A stretch of 64,000 bases of DNA from Zhengella sp020637775 (GTDB taxonomy: Bacteria > Pseudomonadota > Alphaproteobacteria > Rhizobiales > Rhizobiaceae): the NCBI RefSeq assembly GCF_041397485.1, contig NZ_JAWKWO010000004.1, forward strand, positions 372,001-436,000. Direction: 5' to 3'. The notes under the pieces were generated by a model. That model ran no database searches. It was not told where the DNA came from and saw nothing but the letters and a program-made list of their open reading frames with translations. Shown here piece by piece: positions 1-8,896 of this stretch. The position numbers and the translations under genes were made by a program. The stretch's first letter is position 1. Each line of letters begins with the position of its first letter.

Positions 1-55
1 ATGGACTTCCTGATTGCAGTCTTCATCCGTTTTCCTCCGTTACGGTTGAACTGAA

Positions 56-1954
56 TTATCCCTCTTTTCCATACATGGAATCGATCAGCGGCTTGTGCTT
101 CTTTTCCACGAAGCCGCGCTTGAGCTTCATGGTCGCCGTCAATTCCTCGTCTTCCGCCGTCAGCAGCGTGTCGATCAGGCGGAAATCCTTGATCTGCTCG
201 ACCCGGGCAAACTCCCGGTTCGTCTCCTCCACCACCGCTCCGATCAGTTCGCGCACCTCCGGGGCCGCACACAGCGAACGGTAGTCGGAGAACGGCACGC
301 GCTTGGCCTGCGCGAATTTTTCCACGTTTTCCTGGTCGATCATGATCAGGCAGGTCAGATATTTGCGCTTGTCGCCGATGATGACGGCATCCGAGATGTA
401 GGGCGAGAACTTCAGCCGGTTCTCGATTTCCGCCGGCGTGATGTTCTTGCCGCCGGCCGTGATGATGATGTCCTTGAGCCGGCCGGTGATCGTCAGGTAG
501 TTCTCGTTGTCCAGCCGCCCGATATCGCCCGTCCGCAGCCAGCCGTCCTCCGTCATCGTCTCGGCCGTCTTGTCCGGCTTGTTCCAGTAGCCCTTGAACA
601 CGTTGCCGGCCTTGTACTGGATCTCGCCGTCCGGCGCGATGCGCACCTGAGTGCCCGGCAGCGGCTGGCCCACCGTGCCGTTCTTGTTGTTTTCAAACGT
701 GTTGATGGAGATGACACCGGAGCTTTCGGTCATTCCGTAGCCTTCCAGGATCGGAACACCGGCGGCGCGGTACCACTTCAGGAGATCGGGCGAAATGGGC
801 GCCGCACCCGATCCGCCGCGGCGCAGCCGGTCCATGCCCAGCATGCGGCGCAGGTTCTTCAGTACGAGGAAATCCCACACCCGGAACGCCAGTGCGGTGC
901 CAGACGGCACCGGCCTGCCTTCCAGTTCCGCTTCCGCCTTCTTCATTCCCGTGGCGATGGCCTGCTTGAACGCCCATTGCTGCAACGGCGTGGCATCGCC
1001 GATCAGGATCATGACGCGGGAATAGATCTTCTCCCAGACGCGCGGCACGGCCACGAATGTATGCGGACTGACCTCCTGGACATTGTCGAACACCGTCTCC
1101 GGGCTTTCTGCGAAGTTCACCGTCGACTTGCCGGCAATCGGCGCGAAGGCGGAGAACAGGCGTTCGAGAATATGGCAGAGCGGCAGGAAGCAGACCTGCT
1201 CGTCGGTCGGATATATCGGCGCTGCCACATTGCCCGTGGACAGCGAGCACATGATGTTGGAATGCGAGATCATGGCGCCCTTGGGCATGCCGGTGGTCCC
1301 CGACGTGTAGACAAGGATCGCCGTTGCGTCCGGATCGGTCTTCGCGGTCTCGGCCTCGAACAGATCCGGCGTTTCCTTCAGCTGCTCGCGTCCCAGACGG
1401 TAAAGCTCGTCGAGGAAGATGACCTTCTCGTCGGAAAAGTCGTGCAGGCCCTCCGGGTCCAGCACGATCACCTTGCTCAGTCCGGGTATGTCCTTCCTGA
1501 CTTCCAGGAACTTGTCGAGTTGCTCGTCATTCTCCACGAACAGGAACCGGCTGTCGGAATCGTTGACGAGATATTTGAGCTGTGCCGCCGAATCGGTCGT
1601 GTAGATGCCCGAACAGATGCCGCGCATGCACTGCACGCCCATGTCGACATAGACCCATTCCTTGTTGTCCTCCGAGAGGATCGACACCACCTCGCCGGGC
1701 TTCAGGCCGAGCCGGTGCAGCCCCAGCCCGATCAGCCGCGCATGCTCGCGGAAATCGTTCCAGGAATAGGACAGCCAGATGCCGTAATCCTTCTCGCGAT
1801 GCGCCGTGCGCTCGCCCAGTTCCTTGCAGCGTTCAAGGAACAGCTTTGGCAGCGTGTCGCATCCGTCGATGAAGAACGGACCCTTCGACAGATCCGCATT
1901 GATCGACATGCCGTTGACGACCTGCTGCGGCGGTATGCTCTTGTGAACCGTCAT
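56..1954 (-). CDS. fadD: Long-chain acyl-CoA ligase (AMP-forming), FadD-type
   Basis: An AMP-binding acyl-CoA ligase of 632 residues, expected to activate a fatty or aromatic acid with ATP and CoA through an acyl-adenylate. The P-loop motif YTSGTTGMPKG lies near residue 220. EGYGMTESSG, GWLRTGDIG and GRLKDIIITAGGKNITP follow in the usual order toward the C terminus, so all core motifs are intact. Length fits the FadD15-like bacterial group. It is the last gene in view of a minus-strand run that begins at livH, 18 bp after livF, so it probably activates what that importer delivers. The substrate cannot be read from the sequence. The family call is firm; the gene symbol only means the FadD superfamily. 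Confidence 0.93.
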   Translation of the reverse strand: MTVHKSIPPQQVVNGMSINADLSKGPFFIDGCDTLPKLFLERCKELGERTAHREKDYGIWLSYSWNDFREHARLIGLGLHRLGLKPGEVVSILSEDNKEWVYVDMGVQCMRGICSGIYTTDSAAQLKYLVNDSDSRFLFVENDEQLDKFLEVRKDIPGLSKVIVLDPEGLHDFSDEKVIFLDELYRLGREQLKETPDLFEAETAKTDPDATAILVYTSGTTGMPKGAMISHSNIMCSLSTGNVAAPIYPTDEQVCFLPLCHILERLFSAFAPIAGKSTVNFAESPETVFDNVQEVSPHTFVAVPRVWEKIYSRVMILIGDATPLQQWAFKQAIATGMKKAEAELEGRPVPSGTALAFRVWDFLVLKNLRRMLGMDRLRRGGSGAAPISPDLLKWYRAAGVPILEGYGMTESSGVISINTFENNKNGTVGQPLPGTQVRIAPDGEIQYKAGNVFKGYWNKPDKTAETMTEDGWLRTGDIGRLDNENYLTITGRLKDIIITAGGKNITPAEIENRLKFSPYISDAVIIGDKRKYLTCLIMIDQENVEKFAQAKRVPFSDYRSLCAAPEVRELIGAVVEETNREFARVEQIKDFRLIDTLLTAEDEELTATMKLKRGFVEKKHKPLIDSMYGKEG

Positions 1955-1972
1955 CTGCGCCTCCCCTTGATC

Positions 1973-2782
1973 CTACCGCCAGGTCTTCTTCTGTTTCCAG
2001 CGCTTCTGGCCGCGCTGGCTCTCTTCCTGGACGCCGAGATAGAATTCCTGCACATCCTTGGATTCCTTGAGCCGCTTCGCCTCGCCTTCCATGACGATGC
2101 GGCCCAGTTCCATCACGTAGCCGTAGTCGGCCACGTCCAGCGCCACCTTGGCATTCTGCTCCACCAGCAGCATGGTCACGCCCTGCTCCTTGTTCAGGCG
2201 CCGCACGATGGCGAAGATCTCCTTGACCAGCAGCGGCGACAGGCCGAGGCTCGGCTCGTCCAGCAGCATCACCTTCGGCCGCGCCATCAGTCCGCGCCCG
2301 ATGGCCAGCATCTGCTGCTGGCCGCCCGAAAGCGTGCCCGCTGCCTGGCGGCGGCGTTCCTTGAGGATCGGGAAATAGGAAAACACCATCTCCTTGTCCT
2401 CCGCCACGCCGCGATTGTCGCTGCGGGTAAAGGCGCCCATGTCGAGATTTTCCTCCACGGTGAGCAGCGGAAACACCTCGCGCCCTTCCGGCACATGCAC
2501 GATGCCCTCGCGCACCACCTGGTCGGGTTCGCGGCCCGCAATGTCGTGGCCGCCATAGAGCACCTGGCCCTTTTCAGGGTCCATGACGCCGGAAATCGTC
2601 TTCATCAGCGTCGTCTTGCCCGCGCCATTGGCGCCGAGCACCGTGGCGATCTGGCCCTCGCGCACGGTCAGCGAAACCCCGCGCAGCGCCATGATCGGCC
2701 CGTAATAGCTCTCCAGGTTGACGATGCGCAGCACCGGTTTGGCCGCCTGGTCCGTCGCCGCGGACTGGGTCATCACGTTCAT
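1973..2782 (-). CDS. livF: Branched-chain-type ABC transporter ATPase LivF
   Basis: Cytoplasmic ATPase subunit of a Liv/HAAT-family importer, 269 residues. It has Walker A GANGAGKTT, the signature LSGGQQQ, Walker B VMLLDEPSLGLSP and a switch His in LLVEQN, all characteristic of LivF. The start overlaps the livG stop by the 4-bp ATGA, implying translational coupling. The C-terminal tail is rich in Lys and Arg and ends with a QKRWKQKKTWR-like segment; the LivF of the second cluster also ends in a basic RRKRWL tail. It works with LivG, LivM and LivH directly upstream. Leucine-type amino acids are only the family default. The neighbouring acyl-CoA ligase suggests an organic acid. Confidence 0.93.
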   Translation of the reverse strand: MNVMTQSAATDQAAKPVLRIVNLESYYGPIMALRGVSLTVREGQIATVLGANGAGKTTLMKTISGVMDPEKGQVLYGGHDIAGREPDQVVREGIVHVPEGREVFPLLTVEENLDMGAFTRSDNRGVAEDKEMVFSYFPILKERRRQAAGTLSGGQQQMLAIGRGLMARPKVMLLDEPSLGLSPLLVKEIFAIVRRLNKEQGVTMLLVEQNAKVALDVADYGYVMELGRIVMEGEAKRLKESKDVQEFYLGVQEESQRGQKRWKQKKTWR

Positions 2783-3561
2783 GCCGCTTCCTCCGCCGTG
2801 TCCTCTGCGCCGATATAGGCCTCGATCACCGCCGGATGGTTCTGCACCTCGGCCGGTGTGCCCAGAGCCAGGGTCTTGCCGTCGGCCAGCGCCATCACCC
2901 GGTCGGACACCGAGGCGACGAGATGCATGTCATGCTCCACCATCAGCACGGTGATGCCCATCTGCTTCTTGAGGTCCTCCACCCAGAAGGCGACGTCCTG
3001 CGTCTCCTCGACCGACAGGCCGGAGGCCGGTTCGTCGAGCAGCAGCAGCTTCGGCTTGATGGCCAGCGCCCGGCCCATTTCCACCACCTTGCGCACGCCG
3101 TAGGGAAGACCGGCAATGTATTTCTCGCGATAGGCATGCAGGTCGAGGAAATCGATCACGTCCTCGACGGCGCGCCGGTTTTCCATTTCCGCCTTGCGCA
3201 CCGAAGGCAGGAACAGCAGCTCGGAGAACAGGTTCGTCTTGCGGAACCGGTTGCGCCCGACCAGCAGGTTCTGCAACACGGTCGCCTGCTCGAACAGCTC
3301 GATGTTCTGGAAGGTGCGTGCGATGCCAAGCTTGGCGATGTCATGCGGCGGATGTTTCAGAAGGTTTTCGCCGTCGAAGACGATCTCGCCCTCCACCGGG
3401 TCGTAGAAGCGCGAGATCAGGTTGAACAGGGTCGACTTGCCGGCGCCGTTCGGCCCGACCAGCGCGAACACCTCGCCCTCCTCCACCTCGAAGGAAACAT
3501 TGTTGACGGCAATGACCCCGCCGAACTTGAGCGTGACGTTGCGGACTTCCAGAAGGCTCAT
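2779..3561 (-). CDS. livG: Branched-chain-type ABC transporter ATPase LivG
   Basis: Second ATPase of the importer, 260 residues from the chosen start. Walker A GPNGAGKST, the conserved IARTFQN loop, the signature-like segment GVRKVVEMGRAL and Walker B LLLLDEPASGLS mark it as LivG rather than LivF. The frame is open 32 codons further upstream, but the ATG at 3561 (MSLLEVRNV) overlaps the livM stop as ATGA and starts exactly where the ABC fold starts, so it is preferred. Both ends overlap neighbours by 4 bp, showing a tightly coupled operon. It should sit at the membrane as a heterodimer with LivF. Confidence 0.93.
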   Translation of the reverse strand: MSLLEVRNVTLKFGGVIAVNNVSFEVEEGEVFALVGPNGAGKSTLFNLISRFYDPVEGEIVFDGENLLKHPPHDIAKLGIARTFQNIELFEQATVLQNLLVGRNRFRKTNLFSELLFLPSVRKAEMENRRAVEDVIDFLDLHAYREKYIAGLPYGVRKVVEMGRALAIKPKLLLLDEPASGLSVEETQDVAFWVEDLKKQMGITVLMVEHDMHLVASVSDRVMALADGKTLALGTPAEVQNHPAVIEAYIGAEDTAEEAA

Positions 3562-4658
3562 CGCATGCGCTCCGTCTTCAGGTAGCTCTTCTGCCGGCGG
3601 AACATGTCGCGGCGGTAGAAGGGGAACAGTTCGAAATAGGTCCGGATCTTGATCCACGAACCGTAGATGCCGCGCGGCTCGTAGAGAATGAACAGGATCA
3701 GGATCAGTCCGAACACGGCGGTCTCGATGCCGGGAATGACGATCGATCCCACGCCCGTCACCTGGCCGATCCAGTCGCGCAGGAAGGCCAGCACCTGCGG
3801 CAGGAACACCACCAGGATGGCACCGAAATAGGCACCGTGGATCGTGCCCAGGCCGCCGATCACCACCATCAGCAGAAGCTGGATGGAAATCAGGATGAGA
3901 AACGCCTCATGGTTCACGAAACCGATGAAGTGGCCCATCAGCGCGCCGGCCAGGCCGGTTATGCCCGTCGATACGCCGAAGGCGACGGCCTTGGTCCGCG
4001 CCACGTTGACGCCCATGGCCTGCGCCGAGATTTCCGAATCGCGCACCGCGGCAAAGGCCCGGCCCGTCGGCGAGCGCAGGATGTTGCGGTAGAACAGCGT
4101 CACCACCAGCGCCACCGCCAGCGCCACCCAGTAGAACGCGAAGGGATTGCCGTAGCGGTTGATGTTGAAGCCGAAAATGGAAATGTCCGGCACCAGGATG
4201 CCGGCCACGCCACCGGTCAGCGGCTCGGCAATGACGATCAGATCCTCGATCAGGATCGAGATCGCCAGCGTGGCGATGGCCAGGTAGATGCCGTGCAGCT
4301 TCGTGGTCGGAATGGCCACCAGAACGCCCGCCAGCCCGGCAATCAGGCCGGCCAGCGGAAAGGTGACGAGAAACGGCAGGCCGAGACGCGATTGCAGGAT
4401 CGCGTTGGCATAGCAGCCGATGGCCAGGAAGGCGGCATGGCCGAGCGACGCCTGCCCCGTCTGGCCCACCAGGATCATCAGGCCCATGCCGGCCAGCGAC
4501 CAGATCAGCACATTGGTCACCTCGCCCAGCACGAAGGTGCTGACAAGATAGGGCATGACCAGCAGGATGAGGAGCAGCAACAGGTACCAGCGGGCCTGGT
4601 GCCAGTCCTTGAAAAGCCGGATGTCCTGGTCGTAGGACGTCTTGAAGAGTATCCGCAT
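3558..4658 (-). CDS. livM: Branched-chain-type ABC transporter permease LivM
   Basis: Inner-membrane permease of 366 residues. Hydrophobic segments begin near residue 28 (WYLLLLLILLVMPYLV) and continue to about residue 325, followed by a basic cytoplasmic tail. The conserved LivM stretch GLNILTG-like (here GMGLMILVGQTGQASLGHAAF) and the loop IGGLGTIHGAYFGA are present. A GAGGG Shine-Dalgarno precedes the ATG, 9 bp after the livH stop. It forms the translocation path with LivH. The C-terminal extension of about 40 residues beyond the last helix is longer than in many LivM proteins but contains no recognisable domain. Confidence 0.92.
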   Translation of the reverse strand: MRILFKTSYDQDIRLFKDWHQARWYLLLLLILLVMPYLVSTFVLGEVTNVLIWSLAGMGLMILVGQTGQASLGHAAFLAIGCYANAILQSRLGLPFLVTFPLAGLIAGLAGVLVAIPTTKLHGIYLAIATLAISILIEDLIVIAEPLTGGVAGILVPDISIFGFNINRYGNPFAFYWVALAVALVVTLFYRNILRSPTGRAFAAVRDSEISAQAMGVNVARTKAVAFGVSTGITGLAGALMGHFIGFVNHEAFLILISIQLLLMVVIGGLGTIHGAYFGAILVVFLPQVLAFLRDWIGQVTGVGSIVIPGIETAVFGLILILFILYEPRGIYGSWIKIRTYFELFPFYRRDMFRRQKSYLKTERMR

Positions 4659-4667
4659 GGACTGCCC

Positions 4668-5543
4668 TCAAACCTTCTTGCGATGGACTTGCGCCAGGAT
4701 GCCGTGGGGACGGAAGACCAGCACGAGGAAAAGCAGCAGGTATGGCGCGATCTGGCTGTAGCCGGCGGCGATGTAATAGGCCGCGAACGGCTCCATCACG
4801 CCGATGATAAGCCCGCCGATCAGCGCGCCCGGCAGCGAGCCCATGCCGCCGATGACCGCCGCCGCGAAGGCCTTGATGCCCAGCAGGCCGGCGGACGGGT
4901 CGATGGATCCCTTGGAGGCATAGAGTATGCCGGCCACCGTCGCCATCATGCCCGACAGCGCCCAGACCAGTGACTGCACCCGCTTGACGGGGATGCCCAT
5001 GTAATAGGCGGCAAGCTGGTTCTGGGAGGACGCCTGCATCGCCACGCCGAGACGGGTATTGTTGAAGTAGAAGTAGAACAGGACGGTCAGCAGCAATGTC
5101 GAGATGATCACCGCCACTTCATCGACGCCAAGCACCACGCCGCCGAAGGATACATCCATACCCGCGAACGGCGTTTCGAGCGATTGCGGCTCGTGGCCCC
5201 ACAGGGTGCCGGCCACGAAGCGCATCACGAAGCCGATGGCGATGGTCAGGATGACCACGGCCACCTGGCTCTGCCCGAACATCTGCCGGATGACCACGAG
5301 GTCCAGGACGTATCCGACAATGCCCATGATCGCGATGGCCAGCGGCACAGCGATCCAGAAGGGCAGGCCGAGCTGGTCCGAATTGGTCAGCCAGAGGGTG
5401 ACGAAGGCACCGAGCATCATCATGTCGCCCTGGGCGAAGTTGACGGCTTCGGTTGCCTTGTAGATGAGCACGAAACCCAGTGCGATCAGGCCGTAGATAC
5501 AGCCATTCGCAAGGCCGCTCACCAGCAGCTGCGCTACGTCCAC
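4668..5543 (-). CDS. livH: Branched-chain-type ABC transporter permease LivH
   Basis: Inner-membrane permease of 291 residues and first gene of the livHMGF-fadD run. The N terminus has the LivH hallmark GLIALGFVLIYKATEAVNFAQGD, with Asn-Phe-Ala-Gln near residue 36, and the later GGMGSLPGALIGG loop is present. Translation starts at a GTG preceded by GGGAGGAAACTGTC, a strong ribosome site that fixes the start. No periplasmic binding protein gene is seen between this gene and the reductase at 5645. The receptor may lie left of the window or be shared with the second Liv cluster at 25.2-32.5 kb. Confidence 0.93.
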   Translation of the reverse strand: MDVAQLLVSGLANGCIYGLIALGFVLIYKATEAVNFAQGDMMMLGAFVTLWLTNSDQLGLPFWIAVPLAIAIMGIVGYVLDLVVIRQMFGQSQVAVVILTIAIGFVMRFVAGTLWGHEPQSLETPFAGMDVSFGGVVLGVDEVAVIISTLLLTVLFYFYFNNTRLGVAMQASSQNQLAAYYMGIPVKRVQSLVWALSGMMATVAGILYASKGSIDPSAGLLGIKAFAAAVIGGMGSLPGALIGGLIIGVMEPFAAYYIAAGYSQIAPYLLLFLVLVFRPHGILAQVHRKKV

Positions 5544-5604
5544 GACAGTTTCCTCCCATTGTCGCGTTACGGTTTTTCACCGTATATTTTTTCAGCATGT
5601 TAAG

Positions 5605-5631
5605 CAGCTTTGCCCCTCCTTGGCAAAGCTG
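5605..5631. other. Perfect 10-bp hairpin between qor-like gene and livH
   Basis: CAGCTTTGCC (5605-5614) and GGCAAAGCTG (5622-5631) form a perfect stem with a 7-base loop. It begins 14 bp after the stop of the reductase gene transcribed toward livH. Neither side has a good T tract (CTTAAC on the minus strand), so it is either a weak terminator or a structure in a read-through leader. On the minus strand the loop reads AAGGAGG, a perfect anti-Shine-Dalgarno match, but no plausible reading frame follows it at the right distance. Confidence 0.6.
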
Positions 5632-5644
5632 TTTCGCACTCTGC

Positions 5645-6676
5645 CTATCCGGGCATAAGGAATACCTTTCCGTTCGGTTTTGCCAATTCGCCGGCCAATC
5701 GCGCATGGGCTTCGCTCAGCGCGATGACCGCCGTCACGTCCGTTGCCCATTCGCCGGAGGCAAAACGGGACTGGACGTAGTGCGCCGCTGCCGCATTCTC
5801 CTCCGGCGAGGCCCGCCGCTTCCATTGCGTCAGCCAGAATCCCTCGATCCGCTTGTCCATGAAGATCAGTTGGCCCGGCTCCGGGATCACCGTGTCCGCC
5901 CCCTCCAGGCGGCCATAGACGATCCAGCGCGCGCCGCGGCCCATGGCGGCGAACACCTGGCCGGCCACCGGCCCGGTGACGGCGTCGAGAAAGATGCGCG
6001 GCTTCTCCTCTTTCAGCACCACTGCCAGTTGCTTGGCGAAATCCGGCGCGGTGACATTGAGCACATGCGCCGCGCCATGGCTCTTCAGCAGGTCGACCTG
6101 GTCGTCGCGGCGCACCAGCGCGATCGACCGGTAGCCCTCGTCGGCCGCCATGCGGGCGATGAGCTTGCAAAGCTGGCTTGCCGCGGCGCTCATGATGAAG
6201 GCCTTTTCGCCCTCATCCCGCACGATGCCGAACATGGCATAGGCCGTCAGCGGGTTGACGATCATCGCCGCGCCGTCGGCATCGCGGATGTCGTCGCGCA
6301 GCGGAATGCAGACGGCGGCATCGGTCAGTGCATAGTCGGCCCAGCTTCCCGACTGCGTGGCGATGAAGGCCACGCGCCTGCCCTTCAGGCTGTCGGCATG
6401 CGCCCCTCCGCCCGACGCCACCACCTCGCCGACGCCCTCGAAGCCGGCCGGCTTTCCCTTCACCCGCCGCTGGCCGTACATGCCCTTGATGAACATCACG
6501 TCGGCCGGATTGACCGACGCCAGCTTCACCTTGATCAGCACCTGGCCCTCGCCGGGCTCTGGCACGTCCGTTTCGGCCAGTTCGACATAGGGGTCGAGGC
6601 CTTCCAGTTGCATGGGCGAGGGCTTTTCGGCAAAGCCGTCATCGCGTTGGAGCAGCGCTTTCATTGTCTTTCTCAT
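5645..6676 (-). CDS. MDR-family NAD(P)H-dependent oxidoreductase (quinone oxidoreductase-like)
   Basis: A 343-residue medium-chain dehydrogenase/reductase. The GroES-like N domain contains LASVNPADVMFIKGMYG and GFEGVGEVV; the Rossmann domain follows from about residue 170. The catalytic zinc ligands of alcohol dehydrogenases are absent, which places it with the zinc-free quinone reductase or enoyl reductase branch. It is 8 bp downstream of another MDR gene and shares the minus-strand run with an acyl-CoA dehydrogenase and a TetR regulator, so a role in reducing an enoyl or quinone intermediate of the same pathway is likely. The substrate is unknown. The second Met (MKALLQRDD) is an equally good start. 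Confidence 0.85.
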   Translation of the reverse strand: MRKTMKALLQRDDGFAEKPSPMQLEGLDPYVELAETDVPEPGEGQVLIKVKLASVNPADVMFIKGMYGQRRVKGKPAGFEGVGEVVASGGGAHADSLKGRRVAFIATQSGSWADYALTDAAVCIPLRDDIRDADGAAMIVNPLTAYAMFGIVRDEGEKAFIMSAAASQLCKLIARMAADEGYRSIALVRRDDQVDLLKSHGAAHVLNVTAPDFAKQLAVVLKEEKPRIFLDAVTGPVAGQVFAAMGRGARWIVYGRLEGADTVIPEPGQLIFMDKRIEGFWLTQWKRRASPEENAAAAHYVQSRFASGEWATDVTAVIALSEAHARLAGELAKPNGKVFLMPG

Positions 6677-6683
6677 GGCCGCC

Positions 6684-7652
6684 TCACGGTGTCAGCACGA
6701 TCTTGCCGGTGGCCCCGCGCCCGAGCACGCGCTCCAGCACCGAGGCCGCATCGGCCAGCCTGTAGGTTCCGTCCACCACCGGCCGGACCTTGCCCTCCAT
6801 GTAGAGGCCGATCAGTTCGCGCATGTTGGCGGCATAGACCTCCGGCTCGCGCCGGGTGAAATCGCCCCAGAACACGCCGACCAGCGAATAGCCCTTCACG
6901 AGCGTCAGGTTGACGGGCAGTTTCGGGATCGTGCCCGATGCGAAACCGATGACCAGCAGCCGCCCGCCCCAGGCCATGGAGCGCGAAAGCACGTCGAAGG
7001 CCTCGCCGCCGACGGGATCGAAGGCGACATCCACACCATTGCCGTCCGTCACGCGCTTCAGCTCATCCTTCAGGTTTTCATAGCCCAGCACCTCGTCGGC
7101 ACCGTTTTCCCTGGCGATGGCGCGCTTTTCCTCGCTGGAGGCCACCGCGATCACCCGCGCGCCCATCGCCTTGCCGATCTGGATGGCGGCAAGGCCGGTG
7201 AGCCCGGCCGCGCCCAGCACGCACAGCGTCTCGCCGGCTTTCAGGTCCGCCCGCTGCTTCAGCGCATAGTGCGAGGTGGAAAACCCGACCAGCAACGCGC
7301 AGGCATGATCGGCCGGCATGCCCTCCGGCAGCTTCATGGCGCTCATTGCGGGCACGGCCACGCGTTCGGCATAGCCGCCGAACGGCATCATCGCCGCGGC
7401 CCTGTCGCCAACCGCGAAACCGGTCACCCCCTCGCCGACCGCCACCACCTTGCCGGCGGTTTCCATGCCCGGCACGAAGGGCGTCTGCGGGCGCAACTGA
7501 TAAAGCCCCTGCACCAGAAGCCCGTCGGGGAAATTGACGCCGATGGCCTCTGCCTCGATGACGATATCGCCCTTTTTCGCCTCCGGTTCCGGCCAGTCGC
7601 CATAAACCAGCTTGTCGAGGGGCTGGAAGTCGTTCGCGATGATTGCCTTCAT
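6684..7652 (-). CDS. MDR-family NADPH:quinone oxidoreductase
   Basis: A zinc-free MDR protein of 322 residues. The N domain has AIGVNFPDGLLVQGLYQ and GMETAGKVVAVG; the nucleotide-binding segment GAAGLTGLAAIQIGKAMGA lies near residue 150. The frame stays open far upstream, but the ATG at 7652 (MKAIIANDF) starts at the family N terminus, 5 bp after the acyl-CoA dehydrogenase stop, and is chosen. It resembles bacterial QorA-like reductases acting on quinones or alpha,beta-unsaturated carbonyls. It is only distantly similar to its neighbour at 5645, so the pair is not a simple recent duplication. Confidence 0.88.
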   Translation of the reverse strand: MKAIIANDFQPLDKLVYGDWPEPEAKKGDIVIEAEAIGVNFPDGLLVQGLYQLRPQTPFVPGMETAGKVVAVGEGVTGFAVGDRAAAMMPFGGYAERVAVPAMSAMKLPEGMPADHACALLVGFSTSHYALKQRADLKAGETLCVLGAAGLTGLAAIQIGKAMGARVIAVASSEEKRAIARENGADEVLGYENLKDELKRVTDGNGVDVAFDPVGGEAFDVLSRSMAWGGRLLVIGFASGTIPKLPVNLTLVKGYSLVGVFWGDFTRREPEVYAANMRELIGLYMEGKVRPVVDGTYRLADAASVLERVLGRGATGKIVLTP

Positions 7653-7657
7653 GCGGA

Positions 7658-8896
7658 TCAGACCTTTTCCTGGGTGTATTTGCGCAATTCCTGGCGCGCG
7701 ATCTGGCGCCGGTGCACCGCATCCGGGCCGTCGGCGAAACGCAATGTGCGCAGATGCGTCCACATGCGGGCCAGCGGCGCATCCTGGCTGATGCCCTGCG
7801 CGCCGAAAATCTGCACCGCCTCGTCCGTCACCTTCAGCGCCATGCGGGGCGCCACCACCTTGATCTGGCTGATCCATGGCGCGGCGGCGCGCGGATCGCC
7901 CTGATCCATCATCCAGGCGGCCTTGAGGCACAGAAGGCGCGCCTGTTCGATCTCCATGCGCGCTTCGGCGATGATGTCGTAATTCTGGCCGAGATGGGCA
8001 ATCGGCTTGCCGAAGGCCTCGCGGCGCAGCGCCCGCGTGCACATAAGCTCCAGCGCCTTCTCCGCCTGCCCGATGGCGCGCATGCAGTGATGGATACGGC
8101 CCGGCCCGAGCCGCCCCTGCGCGATCTCGAAGCCGGCGCCCTCTTCCTTGACGATGTTGGAGACCGGCACGCGCACATTCTCGAACCGGATATGCATGTG
8201 GCCATGCGGCGCGTCATCCTCGCCATAAACCTCCATGGCGCGCAGGATGGTGACGCCCGGCGTACCGGCCGGCACCAGCACCATCGAGTGCCGGCGGTGC
8301 TTCGGATCGTCCTCGCCGCCCGTCTTGACCATGGTGATGTAGATCTTGCAGCGCGGATCGCCGGCGCCCGACGACCACCACTTCTCACCGTTGATGACGT
8401 ATTCATCGCCGTCGCGCACACAGGACATGGAGATATTGGTCGCATCCGAAGAAGCCACGTCCGGTTCGGTCATCAGGAAGGCGGAGCGGATCTTTCCCTC
8501 CAGCAGCGGCGCCAGCCATTCATCCTTCTGCGCCTGCGTGCCGTAGCGCTCGAACACCTCCATGTTGCCGGTATCCGGCGCCGAGCAGTTGAACACTTCC
8601 GCGCCCAGATGCGCCTTGCCCATTTCCTCGGCCAGATAGGCATATTCGACCGTGGTCAGCCCGTAGCCGCGCTCGGAATCGGTCAGCCAGAAATTCCACA
8701 GCCCGCGCTCCCGCGCCTTCGCCTTCAGGCTTTCCAGGATTTCCGTCTGGCGCGCGGTGAAGTCCCAGCGGCTGCCCTTGGCCACCTCGGCGAGATATTC
8801 CTCCTCCAGCGGCAGGACCTCCTCCTGCACCATGCGCCGCACGGCTTCGTGCAGCGGCTTCACCTTCTCGCTCATGCCCAGGTTCATGTCGGTCAT
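7658..8896 (-). CDS. Acyl-CoA dehydrogenase, ACAD10/ACAD11 type
   Basis: FAD enzyme of 412 residues with the three-part ACAD fold: helical N domain, a beta domain with FLMTEPDVASSDATNI near residue 140, and a C domain with ALRREAFGKPIAHLGQN. The long C domain and the motif YVINGEKWWSSGAGDPRC are typical of the ACAD10/11 and LvaC branch, not of straight-chain dehydrogenases. That branch works with an APH-like kinase to remove a 4-hydroxyl through a 4-phosphoacyl-CoA. Such a kinase is encoded at 11040. Its start overlaps the TetR stop by ATGA. A role in 4-hydroxyacyl-CoA breakdown is inference; an ordinary desaturation cannot be excluded. Confidence 0.9.
   Translation of the reverse strand: MTDMNLGMSEKVKPLHEAVRRMVQEEVLPLEEEYLAEVAKGSRWDFTARQTEILESLKAKARERGLWNFWLTDSERGYGLTTVEYAYLAEEMGKAHLGAEVFNCSAPDTGNMEVFERYGTQAQKDEWLAPLLEGKIRSAFLMTEPDVASSDATNISMSCVRDGDEYVINGEKWWSSGAGDPRCKIYITMVKTGGEDDPKHRRHSMVLVPAGTPGVTILRAMEVYGEDDAPHGHMHIRFENVRVPVSNIVKEEGAGFEIAQGRLGPGRIHHCMRAIGQAEKALELMCTRALRREAFGKPIAHLGQNYDIIAEARMEIEQARLLCLKAAWMMDQGDPRAAAPWISQIKVVAPRMALKVTDEAVQIFGAQGISQDAPLARMWTHLRTLRFADGPDAVHRRQIARQELRKYTQEKV

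Noticed and set aside
1..55. Short frame starting at the first base (MDFLIAVFIRF)
   Set aside because: Seventeen codons at the window edge with no ribosome site visible; most likely downstream noncoding sequence.
95..2818. Very long plus-strand open frame opposite the ligase and livF genes
   Set aside because: GC-rich antisense frame with His/Arg/Gln-rich composition and no domain; the minus-strand genes carry all conserved motifs.
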